A stretch of 64,000 nt of DNA, taken from positions 1-64,000 of the forward strand of contig NZ_MOLV01000026.1 of assembly GCF_001870785.1 (NCBI RefSeq), in the 5' to 3' direction. Below the pieces are notes generated by a model. That model searched no databases and was not told the DNA's origin. It was given only the letters and a program-made list of their open reading frames with translations. Source of the DNA: Exiguobacterium sp. KRL4. GTDB taxonomy: Bacteria > Bacillota > Bacilli > Exiguobacteriales > Exiguobacteriaceae. Each line of letters begins with the position of its first letter. The first letter of the stretch is position 1. The position numbers were made by a program, and so were the translations under genes. Of the stretch, positions 38,887 to 47,753 are shown in pieces.

Positions 38887-39579
38887 ATGAAAAATTCCGT
38901 CAATCTGCCGTTCAACATGGCAGAGAAGTGGCAAATCCGTCACGTCATTCCGATTGTGATTTATTTAATCGTTCAACTTGTCCCAGCAACCTTCCCGAGT
39001 TTCCTGTCAAAAAGCCAAATTCCGAGTGTGCTCGGCTGGTGGCTTGCGATCGGTTTTACCGTAGCCGTGATTGTTTCCTTCTATTGTCTGCGTCCCGATT
39101 GGCAGAAGTGGAAAGCAGAGGGCAACCAAACCGATACGATGGATACGTTAAAGTGGATCGGGATCGGGATTGTCCTGTTGTACGTCTCTCTGATCAGCGT
39201 CAATTTGGTGGACGCCTGGCTGTCAGGCGGGATTGAGAATATCGCGAAATCGCAAAATACGGATCAAATCATGCAAGCGATCCAAGTCATTCCGATTCTC
39301 CAAGTGATGGTCGTCCTGCTCGGTCCGATCATGGAAGAGTTTCTGTTCCGCCACATCATGTTCGGAAACTTGTCGACGAAATTGAATTTCATTTTCAGCT
39401 TTGTTCTCAGTGGCGTCATCTTCGGTCTGATCCACGGCGACAACAAGTTCTTGATTTACGTCGCGATGAGTTTCGTCTTCTCCCTCGTCTTCGTCAAGAC
39501 CCGGCGTATCATTGCGCCAATCGCGATTCATGTATTTAATAATGGGATCGTTGTACTCGCACTCTATGCAACGACTTAA
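38887..39579 (+). CDS. ydiL: CPBP-family intramembrane metalloprotease (YdiL-like)
   Basis: 230 residues with about six membrane helices. The CPBP motifs are present: EEFLFR (EExxxR) near residue 153, FGLIHGD with the first His near 180, and the late PIAIHVFNN His. Such proteases are Rce1-like and include bacteriocin self-immunity proteins. Divergent from groES, as B. subtilis ydiL lies beside groES. CAAAGGAG lies about 13 bases before the ATG. Confidence 0.9.
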   Translation: MKNSVNLPFNMAEKWQIRHVIPIVIYLIVQLVPATFPSFLSKSQIPSVLGWWLAIGFTVAVIVSFYCLRPDWQKWKAEGNQTDTMDTLKWIGIGIVLLYVSLISVNLVDAWLSGGIENIAKSQNTDQIMQAIQVIPILQVMVVLLGPIMEEFLFRHIMFGNLSTKLNFIFSFVLSGVIFGLIHGDNKFLIYVAMSFVFSLVFVKTRRIIAPIAIHVFNNGIVVLALYATT

Positions 39580-39600
39580 TTAACGAAAGGTAGTGTTTTC

Positions 39601-39834
39601 ATGCGACAAGGTTCAAACTTCATGGCTGTTTTCTATGCCATCTTCGGTATTCTGTTCATGTACCTCGCGTACAGCAATTCGATTGAGGCAGGAACGGTCT
39701 TTAACTTCTGGACGATCCTCTTGACGCTGTTCGCAGCCGTCGACTTTTACCGTCTCTATCTCATCTTCCGCTTCCGGATGGCAGCCAAGAAGATGATTAA
39801 GAAAGAACAGGAAAAAAAGGACGACAAGAAATAA
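39601..39834 (+). CDS. ydiK: DUF4305 small membrane protein (YdiK-like)
   Basis: 77 residues with two membrane segments (about 9-27 and 33-54) and a highly charged Lys-rich tail KKEQEKKDDKK. Matches B. subtilis YdiK, which also lies beside ydiL near groES. Twenty-one bases after ydiL, so co-transcribed; function unknown. Confidence 0.82.
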   Translation: MRQGSNFMAVFYAIFGILFMYLAYSNSIEAGTVFNFWTILLTLFAAVDFYRLYLIFRFRMAAKKMIKKEQEKKDDKK

Positions 39835-39837
39835 TGC

Positions 39838-39875
39838 AAAATGAGATCGCCGAGTAAAATCGGGGATCTCATTTT
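39838..39875 (+). terminator. Terminator after ydiK
   Basis: AAAATGAGATC pairs with GATCTCATTTT, followed by U5 and further U. Confidence 0.9.
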
Positions 39876-39921
39876 TGTTTTACTGATCACGTTAAGCAAT
39901 GTAACAATGCGGTAAAAGTAA

Positions 39922-40058
39922 GGTGTCGTGTGTTCATCGTCCGACTTCTACGGGAAAAGGAAGCTCCGCTTCCGTCAGGAACAGGCGAGACCCGGTCGTC
40001 TACGACGAGCGCGGCTTGCGTTCCGCCCGAGAAAAGCGGGTGTGACAAACACGATACC
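39922..40058 (-). repeat. Dispersed structured repeat, copy 4
   Basis: Reverse orientation. Outer stem 39922-39931/40049-40058 (one G-U pair), hairpin 39959-39964/39968-39973 (GGAAGC/GCTTCC), helix 39978-39982/40020-40024 (GGAAC/GTTCC) and hairpin 39996-40000/40004-40008 (TCGTC/GACGA). The conserved blocks GACTTCTACGGGAAAAG and CGCCCGAGAAAAGCG mark it as the same family, though it is the most diverged copy. Confidence 0.8.
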
Positions 40059-40073
40059 GCATCCAGTGAACAC

Positions 40074-40105
40074 AAAAAAAGACCAGATGACGATTCATCT
40101 GGTCT
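40074..40105 (-). terminator. Symporter gene terminator
   Basis: On the minus strand AGACCAGATG pairs with CATCTGGTCT, followed by U7. Confidence 0.93.
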
Positions 40106-40116
40106 ACCATCCTATA

Positions 40117-41412
40117 TTATGCACTCTTGATTCGATCCTGTTTACCTTCTGTCGACATGAACTCATCGAGTTGATCGGAGTCGAGGACCCCTTCCCATTT
40201 CGCGATGACGAGTGAAGCGAGCGTATTGCCTGTTACGTTGACAACAGAACGCATCATATCCATGATCCGGTCGATTCCGGCGATGAAGGCAAGACCTTCA
40301 GGCGGGATCCCGACTGTCCCGAGCGTTGCCAGTAAGACGACGAACGAAACCCCAGGTACAGCTGCCATCCCTTTTGACGTCAGCATCAAGACGAAGACGA
40401 GCGTCAACTGTGTGCCGATCGATAAATCGATGTTGTACATCTGCGCGATGAACAAGGCAGCCATTGCTTGATAAAGTGCAGAACCGTCGAGGTTAAACGA
40501 ATAACCGGTCGGAACGACGAAACTGACGATCGATTTTGGAACACCCATCTTCTCCAGCTTCTCCATGACACGCGGTAACACTGTTTCCGACGATGCCGTC
40601 GAATACGTGAGGAGCAATTCATCTTTGAAGACACGGACGAAATCCGACACGCGGATGCCGACCCATTTCATGATTGATCCAAAGACGATGACCATGAACA
40701 GCAGTGCTGTCACATATAAAGTAGCAATCAGTTTGAACAACGAACCAAGTGATTCGATTCCGAACGTCGAAACCGTGACACCAATCAAGGCGAAGACACC
40801 GATTGGCGCAAACTTCATGACGATGTTGACCAAGTTGAACATCGCTGCTGCGACCCCTTCGAAAAATCGGACGACCGGCAAACCTTTTTCACCGGCAAAT
40901 CCAACGCCGAGTCCGAACAGAACGGAGAAGAAGATGATGGCGAGCATATCACCACGCACCATCGCATCCAAGATGTTTGTCGGGACGATGTTAACGACTT
41001 TTTCGACGAGCCCCTGGTCTTGGGTCGTTTCTTCCGTCTCGACATAGGTCGAGATGTCCGTCTTGTCGAGTGTCGCCATATTGATGCCGGCACCCGGCTC
41101 GACGAGATTCGCCGCAAACAACCCGGTAAAGATCGCGATCATCGTGACGATCGTAAAGTAACCGAGCGTCTTCGCGCCGAGGCGTCCGAGACTTTTCGGA
41201 CTGCCGACCGATGAAACACCGAGAACGATTGTCGTAAAGACGATTGGAACAACGATCATTTTCATCATTCGGATAAAGATGTCACCGATTGGCTTCAGCC
41301 ACTCCGCAACTTGTGGATTCCCGTAAAAGACACCGCCGACAGTGATCCCGAGAATCAATCCGATTAAAATTTGCCAAGCAAGACCGATAGGCTTGCGTTT
41401 TGTTGTTGCCAT
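40117..41412 (-). CDS. gltT: Dicarboxylate/amino acid:cation symporter (DAACS; GltP/GltT-like)
   Basis: 431 residues from the ATG at 41412 with AGGAGG upstream. Glutamate-transporter fold: eight helices and two hairpins. Signatures include the serine-rich TYSTASSETVLPRVMEKL (HP1, near residue 265), GYSFNLDGSALYQAMAALFIAQ (TM7) and MRSVVNVTGNTLASLVI (TM8, substrate-binding Asn/Asp region). Takes up glutamate, aspartate or C4-dicarboxylates with H+ or Na+; which one cannot be told. Monocistronic. Confidence 0.92.
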   Translation of the reverse strand: MATTKRKPIGLAWQILIGLILGITVGGVFYGNPQVAEWLKPIGDIFIRMMKMIVVPIVFTTIVLGVSSVGSPKSLGRLGAKTLGYFTIVTMIAIFTGLFAANLVEPGAGINMATLDKTDISTYVETEETTQDQGLVEKVVNIVPTNILDAMVRGDMLAIIFFSVLFGLGVGFAGEKGLPVVRFFEGVAAAMFNLVNIVMKFAPIGVFALIGVTVSTFGIESLGSLFKLIATLYVTALLFMVIVFGSIMKWVGIRVSDFVRVFKDELLLTYSTASSETVLPRVMEKLEKMGVPKSIVSFVVPTGYSFNLDGSALYQAMAALFIAQMYNIDLSIGTQLTLVFVLMLTSKGMAAVPGVSFVVLLATLGTVGIPPEGLAFIAGIDRIMDMMRSVVNVTGNTLASLVIAKWEGVLDSDQLDEFMSTEGKQDRIKSA

Positions 41413-41692
41413 ATCAATTCCTCCTACATCTTGCAATTAAAAAAACACATAAGAGCATTTTGTCCTAAATACAGATCATTGTCAAACCCATCTGTTATAG
41501 CACAATAAAAAAACAACGGATGGCTTCCGTCTGAAGAATAGAAGTCATCTAAACAGTATTCATTTCATTTTAATGGTTTTGATTGACCCTTTCCTGAATC
41601 TTAATTAACCCACGAGCTGATTATATATTTTACTGACTTGTTATTTAAAACCCTCCCCTCTCTATAAAAAAGAATCGCTTATACTAAACGTA
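41413..41692. other. Intergenic stretch before the riboswitch
   Basis: AT-rich, no coding frame. TATACT at 41680-41685 is a likely -10 for the transcript that begins with the riboswitch; its -35 is not clear. Confidence 0.5.
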
Positions 41693-41787
41693 CGGTTCTT
41701 CACTGGAATCGAACGGGCAAACCCACAGAAATGTGGTGACGCAAAACTATAGGGGCTACCGCTTCAAGCTATGCTTGCCAGTTACCG
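41693..41787 (+). ncRNA. Cyclic di-GMP-I (GEMM) riboswitch
   Basis: The aptamer core is easily read: GGGCAAACC (41715-41723), a hairpin CCACA-GAAA-TGTGG (41723-41736) with a GNRA loop, the conserved GACGCAAA (41738-41745), a tetraloop-receptor-like AGGGGCTACC (41751-41760), and a closing stem 41702-41706/41778-41782. No terminator follows. AAAGGAG of the next gene begins ten bases after the aptamer, so control of translation start is more likely. Confidence 0.92.
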
Positions 41788-41814
41788 AAATTCAAAAAAG
41801 GAGACTATACCAAC

Positions 41815-42624
41815 ATGAAAAAAATCAATTATGTAGTAACTGCCGGTCTTGCTTGTACTTTAATGCTCACTCCGCTCGGCTCAATCGACGCCAAGAGTAA
41901 GACATCGAAGTATGACCGCAACAAGAACGGGATCCATGACAGCTGGGAGAAGAAGTACAAGCTCAAAGGAACGAAGCTGGCTCAGCAAGATACAGACCAT
42001 GATGGGTTAAGTAACTATACAGAATATAAACTCGAACTTAGTCCACGAAATCAAGATAGCGACCGGGACCGTATTAGTGACGCGAACGAAGATACGGACC
42101 GAGATGGCTTAAGTAACACCATTGAACTCGAACTTGGAACAAAACCCTATACACGTGACTCCGATCGCGATGGTATCCTCGACGGCAAAGAGCGCAATCA
42201 GGCCGGTCATCGGTACGAAGACATGTTGAAAAAAATGAAAATCAAACTCGCAACAGAGACAACAGAAAGTCAGATTGAGTACCACTTCAAAAAGAAAAAG
42301 AGTCAACTGCGTGTCAAAACGAATGATGCCACGGTCGATGAAGCCCGTGTGCGTCAATTGATTCAGTTCATTGAATCGAATCCGAAAATGACGGAAGAAG
42401 AATTACGGACACAGCTCATCAGCCTGTTCGCACTTTCAGGTTCTTATCAATTGAAAATCGAACTCGAGTATTTCAATCATGCAGAAACGAAATCCGAGCA
42501 TCGTCATGTCGAAGAAGATGATCAAGATACGGATCAGGATGACCAGGGTCAGGACGAAGACGACGATGACGATGACGATGACCAGGACGACGATGAAGAC
42601 GAAAATGAGGAAGATGACGATTAA
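41815..42624 (+). CDS. Secreted calcium-binding-like protein with acidic tail, under c-di-GMP riboswitch
   Basis: 269 residues. Signal peptide with cleavage near SIDAKSK (about residue 26). Residues about 30-120 hold repeated Asp-rich motifs of the thrombospondin type 3/dockerin-like form: DRNKNGIHDSWE, DTDHDGLSNYTE, DSDRDRISDANED, DTDRDGLSNTIE, DSDRDGILDGKE. A helical middle follows, and the last 40 residues are almost entirely Asp, Glu and Gln. No sortase motif or membrane anchor. The riboswitch suggests a role in attachment or matrix, but that is inference. Confidence 0.85.
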   Translation: MKKINYVVTAGLACTLMLTPLGSIDAKSKTSKYDRNKNGIHDSWEKKYKLKGTKLAQQDTDHDGLSNYTEYKLELSPRNQDSDRDRISDANEDTDRDGLSNTIELELGTKPYTRDSDRDGILDGKERNQAGHRYEDMLKKMKIKLATETTESQIEYHFKKKKSQLRVKTNDATVDEARVRQLIQFIESNPKMTEEELRTQLISLFALSGSYQLKIELEYFNHAETKSEHRHVEEDDQDTDQDDQGQDEDDDDDDDDQDDDEDENEEDDD

Positions 42625-42639
42625 CGACTGAACGAACCA

Positions 42640-42706
42640 AAAAACACCTGCTTTTCAGAAAACCGATGTCCATGTGACAAGGTCGAACTGAAAGACAGGT
42701 GTTTTA
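42640..42706. terminator. Terminator between secreted-protein gene and reductase gene
   Basis: AACACCTG and CTTTTCAG pair with CTGAAAG and CAGGTGTT around a long loop. U-rich ends on both strands. Confidence 0.8.
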
Positions 42707-42712
42707 TTTGTT

Positions 42713-43768
42713 TCACTTCTGATTGACCATTTCTTGAATCAGTTCCCGGTTCCGTTTCTTAAAGACTTCATTATGCGACGAAACCATCGCGACTTTCGCT
42801 GCGTCCGGTTCGATGAATTTTTTTGCCCGGTTGACGGCATTCGCCGCGTCCTGAAAAGCACCGGAGATGAGGTGGACTTTTCCGTCGTGCGACAAGATAT
42901 CACCTGCTGCATACAAGCCGGGAACACTCGATTCACTCGACGCTGTTCCGGCGATGGAAAAATCGTCGACCTGCTGCAAATCGAGATCGCAGTTCGAAAG
43001 TAACTCGGCATCCTGTTCGTAGCCGTGGTTGATGATGACCTCGTCAATCTCGAGGGCCACCGTCTCGCTTGTCGCACAATCAATCAGTTCGACCGAGGCA
43101 ATCCGGTGATGGTCGTCACTGGCGATTAATTTATGAATCGTCGTGTTCAAGAGACAAACGGCAGAACTGTTCACGAGTTGCTCGACTTGCGCTTCATGCC
43201 CCGTGAAACAGTCTTTTCGGTAGGTGACGTAGACTTTTTTCGCAACCGGTTCCAGTTCATTCGCCCAGTCGATTGCCGAGTTGCCACCGCCGGAAATGAT
43301 GACGGTCTTGTCTTTAAACCGTTCAATTGATTTGACGGTGTAGTTCAAGTTCGACACCTCGTACCGTTCCGCGCCCTCAATCTTCAGTTTCTGCGGATTG
43401 AGGATCCCGCCGCCAACCGCAACGATGACGGTTTTCGAATAATGAATCGTACCCGATTCCGCCTCCAGGACAAAGTTGCCGAACACGTCCTTTGTGATGG
43501 AGATGATTTTTTCACTGAGATGGACCGTCGGATTAAACGTCAGTCCTTGTTCGACGAGCTGTTCCATCAGCTTCGCACCGGTAATCGGCGGCTGACCGCC
43601 AACATCCCAAATCATCTTTTCCGGATAGACATGAATCTTGCCACCCAGTTCTGCCTGATATTCGATCAATTTCGTCTTCATTCCGCGTAGTCCACTATAG
43701 AAAGTAGAGTATAACCCGGCCGGGCCTCCACCGATTACCGTTACATCAAACAATTCCTGTTGCTCCAT
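42713..43768 (-). CDS. yumC: Ferredoxin/flavodoxin--NADP+ reductase, YumC type
   Basis: 351 residues from the ATG at 43768 (GGGAG eight bases before; the upstream GTG overlaps it). Thioredoxin-reductase-like fold without the redox Cys pair: FAD site VIGGGPAGLYSTFYSG at the start, NADPH site IISGGGNSAIDWANEL in the middle, and GLYAAGDI near the C-terminus. Transfers electrons between NADPH and ferredoxin or flavodoxin. A Fur-type box lies upstream, and a Fur-boxed flavodoxin gene lies at 62222. Confidence 0.92.
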   Translation of the reverse strand: MEQQELFDVTVIGGGPAGLYSTFYSGLRGMKTKLIEYQAELGGKIHVYPEKMIWDVGGQPPITGAKLMEQLVEQGLTFNPTVHLSEKIISITKDVFGNFVLEAESGTIHYSKTVIVAVGGGILNPQKLKIEGAERYEVSNLNYTVKSIERFKDKTVIISGGGNSAIDWANELEPVAKKVYVTYRKDCFTGHEAQVEQLVNSSAVCLLNTTIHKLIASDDHHRIASVELIDCATSETVALEIDEVIINHGYEQDAELLSNCDLDLQQVDDFSIAGTASSESSVPGLYAAGDILSHDGKVHLISGAFQDAANAVNRAKKFIEPDAAKVAMVSSHNEVFKKRNRELIQEMVNQK

Positions 43769-43798
43769 CTCAATCACTCCCTCACGATTTAATACGAC

Positions 43799-43813
43799 TG
43801 ATTATCATTCTCA
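43799..43813 (-). promoter_or_regulatory. Fur box before the reductase gene
   Basis: TGATTATCATTCTCA matches 12 of 14 informative positions of TGATAATNATTATCA; a further TGATAAC lies at 43821-43827, giving an extended site. It overlaps the probable -10 of the reductase gene. Confidence 0.75.
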
Positions 43814-43901
43814 TTCCCAATGATAACGTGAACATGTCTTGAAGACAAGAAAAAATGTTGACAGCGTTTTTATGAAACTGGTATGGTTAGGTAGACGATA
43901 G

Positions 43902-43916
43902 TGATAATCATTATCA
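43902..43916 (+). promoter_or_regulatory. Fur box before the siderophore ABC operon
   Basis: TGATAATCATTATCA is a perfect consensus Fur box. It lies just downstream of a promoter with TTGACA (43858-43863) and TATGGT (43882-43887). Confidence 0.93.
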
Positions 43917-43952
43917 ATAAAAACAGTTTTAAACGAGAAGGAGTCTGTACGT

Positions 43953-44744
43953 ATGGTACGTCTAGCAACAGAAGAAATCAGCATCGGTTACGGAGATCGT
44001 ACCATCGTCAAAGATTTGACGGTTCAGATTCCCGATCGACAAATCACGACGATCATCGGTGCGAACGGCTGCGGGAAATCGACGTTACTGAAGGCGATGA
44101 CCCGGATCATTCCCCATCAATCGGGACGTGCGTTACTCGATGGTCTCGATATTGCCAAGGAAAGTACAAAACTGCTTGCCCGGAAAATGGCTATCCTGCC
44201 CCAGACACCGGAAAGCGCAAGTGGTCTGACGGTCGCAGAGCTGGTCTCATACGGTCGCTTTCCTTATCAAAAAGGATTTGGTCGTTTAACGAAACACGAT
44301 TACGAGATCATCGATTGGGCGCTTGAAGCGACGGACACGACGGCGTTTAAGCATCGTCCGGTCGACGCTTTGTCCGGCGGTCAACGGCAACGGGTCTGGA
44401 TCGCGATGGCGCTCGCGCAGGAAACGGACATCATCTTCCTCGATGAACCGACGACCTACCTTGATCTCGCCCACCAACTCGAAGTCCTGGAGTTACTCGA
44501 ACAACTCAACCGGACAGAAGGTCGGACGATCGTGATGGTGTTACACGATTTGAATCAAGCGGCACGTTTCGCCGATTACATCATCGCCATGAAACATGGC
44601 GAAGTCGTCAAAGCCGGAACGTGTGAGGAAGTCATCTCAAAAGACGTCCTCAAAGATGTATTCCATATCGATGCCGAAATCGGTCGTGATCCGCGCACGA
44701 ACAAACCGATGTGTGTCACCTACAACTTAATTAAGGGAGATTGA
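43953..44744 (+). CDS. Iron-siderophore ABC transporter, ATPase subunit
   Basis: 263 residues, FepC/FhuC type. Walker A GANGCGKST, signature ALSGGQRQRVWIA, Walker B IIFLDEPTTYLDLAHQ and the H-loop VLHDLNQA. GAAGGAG lies before the ATG. It is the first gene of a four-gene importer operon controlled by the upstream Fur box. The gene order ATPase, binding protein, two permeases is complete. Confidence 0.93.
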   Translation: MVRLATEEISIGYGDRTIVKDLTVQIPDRQITTIIGANGCGKSTLLKAMTRIIPHQSGRALLDGLDIAKESTKLLARKMAILPQTPESASGLTVAELVSYGRFPYQKGFGRLTKHDYEIIDWALEATDTTAFKHRPVDALSGGQRQRVWIAMALAQETDIIFLDEPTTYLDLAHQLEVLELLEQLNRTEGRTIVMVLHDLNQAARFADYIIAMKHGEVVKAGTCEEVISKDVLKDVFHIDAEIGRDPRTNKPMCVTYNLIKGD

Positions 44745-44747
44745 ATC

Positions 44748-45659
44748 ATGAAAAAGCTTTTATTACCGGTTCTTTTATTGTTAACGCTTGTGATTGCCGC
44801 ATGTGGCAACACGGAGAAAAAAGAAGAGACCTCGTCTGCCGATACAAAAAAAGAAACGATTACCTATAAATCAGAAAAAGGGGATATCGAAGTCCCGGCT
44901 GATCCAAAACGTGTCGTCGTCCTGGCTGGTTTCGCCGGAAACGTCATGGCACTCGACGTACCGCTCGTCGGTGTCGACTCGTGGTCAAAATCGAATCCGA
45001 AGTTTGATTTGAAAGATGTTCAAGAAGTATCGGAAGAGAACGTCGAAAAAGTCATCGAACTCGAGCCGGATCTCATCATCGGATACGATACGACAAAAAA
45101 CATCGATAAATTCAAAGAAATCGCACCAACCGTCACTTACACATACGGTAAAGTCGACTACTTGACGCAACACATCGAAATCGGGAAATTGCTCAACAAA
45201 GAACAAGAAGCACGCGACTGGGTCAAAGACTTCAAAACACGTGCAGCAGATGCTGGAACAGAAATCAAAGCTAAAATCGGTGACGATGCGACGGTTTCTG
45301 TCATCGAAAGCTTCGACAAACAACTCTACGTCTTCGGCGACAACTGGGGCCGCGGCACAGAAATTCTCTACCAAGAGATGAAATTGAAAATGCCGAAGAA
45401 AGTCACAGAGATGGCATTAAAAGATGGCTACTACGCGTTATCACCGGAAGTCTTACCTGAATATGCAGGCGATTACCTGATCTTCAGCAAGACAGCAGAA
45501 GCCGATAACTCGTTCACAGAAACGGACACATACAAAAATATCCCTGCCGTTAAGAACAAGCAAGTCTACGAAGTCGATTCAAAAGAATTTTACTTCAACG
45601 ATCCGCTCACATTGGAACGTCAACTGGAGTTCTTCAAGAAAAGTTTCCTTGGCGCGTAA
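44748..45659 (+). CDS. Iron-siderophore ABC transporter, substrate-binding lipoprotein
   Basis: 303 residues with lipobox VIAAC (Cys about 19). Class III (FhuD/FecB-like) fold: PKRVVVLAGFAGNVMALDVP at the start of the first lobe, ELEPDLIIGYDT and the long connecting helix, then DNWGRGTEILYQEM. Binds ferri-siderophore outside the membrane; the ligand, catecholate or hydroxamate, is not evident. Starts three bases after the ATPase gene and is followed by a terminator hairpin. Confidence 0.93.
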   Translation: MKKLLLPVLLLLTLVIAACGNTEKKEETSSADTKKETITYKSEKGDIEVPADPKRVVVLAGFAGNVMALDVPLVGVDSWSKSNPKFDLKDVQEVSEENVEKVIELEPDLIIGYDTTKNIDKFKEIAPTVTYTYGKVDYLTQHIEIGKLLNKEQEARDWVKDFKTRAADAGTEIKAKIGDDATVSVIESFDKQLYVFGDNWGRGTEILYQEMKLKMPKKVTEMALKDGYYALSPEVLPEYAGDYLIFSKTAEADNSFTETDTYKNIPAVKNKQVYEVDSKEFYFNDPLTLERQLEFFKKSFLGA

Positions 45660-45670
45660 CGTATACTAAA

Positions 45671-45701
45671 GGAGGGAGCCTCAATGCTCCCTCCTTTTTT
45701 T
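45671..45701 (+). terminator. Internal terminator between binding-protein and permease genes
   Basis: GGAGGGAGC/GCTCCCTCC, a 9-bp GC-rich stem followed by U7, inside the operon. It would favour the binding protein over the permeases. Confidence 0.9.
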
Positions 45702-45728
45702 GATTCATACAAACTGGAGGCGATACCT

Positions 45729-46730
45729 GTGTCATCCGCTCGACTACCCTTTGGACTAAAAATCTCATTCGGACTGGTCCTCTTCGTCGTCATGTTCTGG
45801 ATTTCGATGACGTTTGGTGCTGCTGATACGTCAATCCGAGAAGTCTGGAACGCCTTGACGTTTGGTCCGCTCAACGATAAAGCAAAAATCATTCAAGAAA
45901 TTCGCCTCCCGCGTGAACTCGCGGCGATTCTCGTCGGCGCGGCACTCGGCGTCTCGGGTGCCATCATGCAGGCGATGACACGTAATCCTCTGGCGGATCC
46001 CGGTCTGCTCGGCTTGACGGCCGGTGCCAATGCAGCACTCGCCTTAGCAATCGTCTTTCTTCCCGGCATCAACTATTACGGCATCATGCTCGCCTGCTTT
46101 ATCGGGGCAGCATTCGGGGCAGCACTCGTCTTCGGGATCGGTGCTTCCCGCCAAGGCGGCTTCTCGCCGCTACGGATTGTTCTGGCAGGTTCGGCGATTT
46201 CCGCCTTTTTGTACGCGATCGCGGAAGGAATCGGACTTTACTTTAAGATTGCCCAGGACGTCTCCCAGTGGACGTCAGGCGGGCTTGTCGGGACGACGTG
46301 GGGGCAACTGCAAGCGATCACACCGGTCATCCTCATCGGGACATTGATTGCGATGATCTTCTCACGCCAGTTGACGATTCTCAGTCTGTCGGAAGAAGTG
46401 GCGCTTGGGCTTGGTCAAAATATCACGCGGATCAAAGGTGTGCTTTACGTCGTCGTCATCCTGCTCGCTGGTGCCGCTGTCGCCTTAGTCGGCAACATGG
46501 CGTTCATCGGACTGATGATTCCGCATATCGTCCGGGCCATCGTCGGCACCGATTACCGTTATATCCTGCCGATGACCGCCGTGTTCGGGGCGACGTTCAT
46601 GCTGCTCGCCGATACGATCGGCCGGACGCTGTTTGCGCCGTATGAGACACCGGTCGTCGCGATTGTGTCGATGCTTGGTCTACCGTTCTTCTTATTGATT
46701 GTCCGTAAAGGAGGTCACGTTTTCTCATGA
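45729..46730 (+). CDS. Iron-siderophore ABC transporter, FecCD-family permease 1
   Basis: 333 residues from the GTG at 45729, with CTGGAGG eight bases before; an in-frame ATG at 45684 lies inside the upstream terminator hairpin and is unlikely. About ten helices. Family landmarks are LPRELAAILVGAALGVSGAIMQAMTRNPLADPGLLG and NMAFIGLMIPHIVRAIVG. Partners with the next gene, which it overlaps by four bases. Confidence 0.92.
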   Translation: MSSARLPFGLKISFGLVLFVVMFWISMTFGAADTSIREVWNALTFGPLNDKAKIIQEIRLPRELAAILVGAALGVSGAIMQAMTRNPLADPGLLGLTAGANAALALAIVFLPGINYYGIMLACFIGAAFGAALVFGIGASRQGGFSPLRIVLAGSAISAFLYAIAEGIGLYFKIAQDVSQWTSGGLVGTTWGQLQAITPVILIGTLIAMIFSRQLTILSLSEEVALGLGQNITRIKGVLYVVVILLAGAAVALVGNMAFIGLMIPHIVRAIVGTDYRYILPMTAVFGATFMLLADTIGRTLFAPYETPVVAIVSMLGLPFFLLIVRKGGHVFS

Positions 46731-47734
46731 TGGAAACTCGTTTACGCCGCCGTCAACGCTTAATCTTTTTAATCTTAAGCCTATTATTACTCACGACGAT
46801 CGTCATCAGTATCGGTCTTGGTCCAGCGTCTGTCTCCTACGACCGCCTGCTTCCGACACTGTTTGGGCAAGGGTCGTTCAAAGAAGATTTTGTACTTTTC
46901 TCATTGCGCCTGCCACGGATCTTGATCACGTTGCTCGCCGGCATGGCACTGGCCTTATCAGGTGCAATCCTGCAGGGCATCACACGAAATGAGCTGGCCG
47001 ACCCCGGCATCATCGGGATCAATACGGGAGCCGGTGTCGCGATTGCGATCTTCTTCCTCTACTTCCCGGTCGATGTCGGTTCATTCATCTATGCCTTACC
47101 GATCGCTGCCTTTTTAGGTGCTCTGCTGACGGCGATCGCGATCTATGCTCTTTCTTACGACCGGATCCGCGGACTGCAGCCGATCCGGCTGATTTTGACC
47201 GGCGTCGGTTTCTCGATGGCGTTGTCCGGCATCATGGTCATTCTGATTTCGTCGACGAAACGCGAGAAGGTCGACTTCATCGCTAAGTGGCTCGCCGGTA
47301 ACATCTGGGGCACGGACTGGACGTTTGTTTACGCCTTATTGCCCTGGCTGATTGTCCTGATTCCGTTTACGCTCTATAAAGCCAATAAATTAAACCTGCT
47401 TGCTTTAAACGAACCGGTTGCAATCGGCGTCGGCGTCTCGATTGAGAAGGAACGGATTCAACTGTTGCTGACAGCGGTCGCACTCGCTGCATCCGCCGTC
47501 TCCGTCACGGGTGGAATTTCCTTCATCGGTTTGATGGCACCGCACATCGCCCGCGCGCTCGTCGGTCCACGCCATCAATGGTTTTTACCGATTGCCCTGT
47601 TGATCGGCGGTTGGTTACTCGTCTTGGCCGATACGATCGGACGGAACATCGCCGATCCGGACGGTATTCCTGCCGGTATCGTTGTTGCGCTGATTGGTGC
47701 ACCGTACTTTATTTATCTGCTTCTGAAAAAGTAA
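46727..47734 (+). CDS. Iron-siderophore ABC transporter, FecCD-family permease 2
   Basis: 335 residues, about ten helices. Landmarks: RLPRILITLLAGMALALSGAILQGITRNELADPGIIG and GGISFIGLMAPHIARALVGP. Starts by ATGA overlap with permease 1, with AAAGGAGG upstream. Forms the heterodimeric channel of the importer. Followed by a dispersed repeat. Confidence 0.93.
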   Translation: MMETRLRRRQRLIFLILSLLLLTTIVISIGLGPASVSYDRLLPTLFGQGSFKEDFVLFSLRLPRILITLLAGMALALSGAILQGITRNELADPGIIGINTGAGVAIAIFFLYFPVDVGSFIYALPIAAFLGALLTAIAIYALSYDRIRGLQPIRLILTGVGFSMALSGIMVILISSTKREKVDFIAKWLAGNIWGTDWTFVYALLPWLIVLIPFTLYKANKLNLLALNEPVAIGVGVSIEKERIQLLLTAVALAASAVSVTGGISFIGLMAPHIARALVGPRHQWFLPIALLIGGWLLVLADTIGRNIADPDGIPAGIVVALIGAPYFIYLLLKK

Positions 47735-47753
47735 GAAAACTGATCAACCAACA

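Noticed and set aside
42490-42624. Repetitive GATGAC-like tract as a possible CRISPR or tandem repeat array
   Set aside because: It encodes the Asp/Glu tail of the secreted protein; there are no spacers or fixed-length repeats.
45684-45728. Upstream ATG as start of permease 1
   Set aside because: It sits within the terminator hairpin and has no ribosome site; GTG at 45729 is better.
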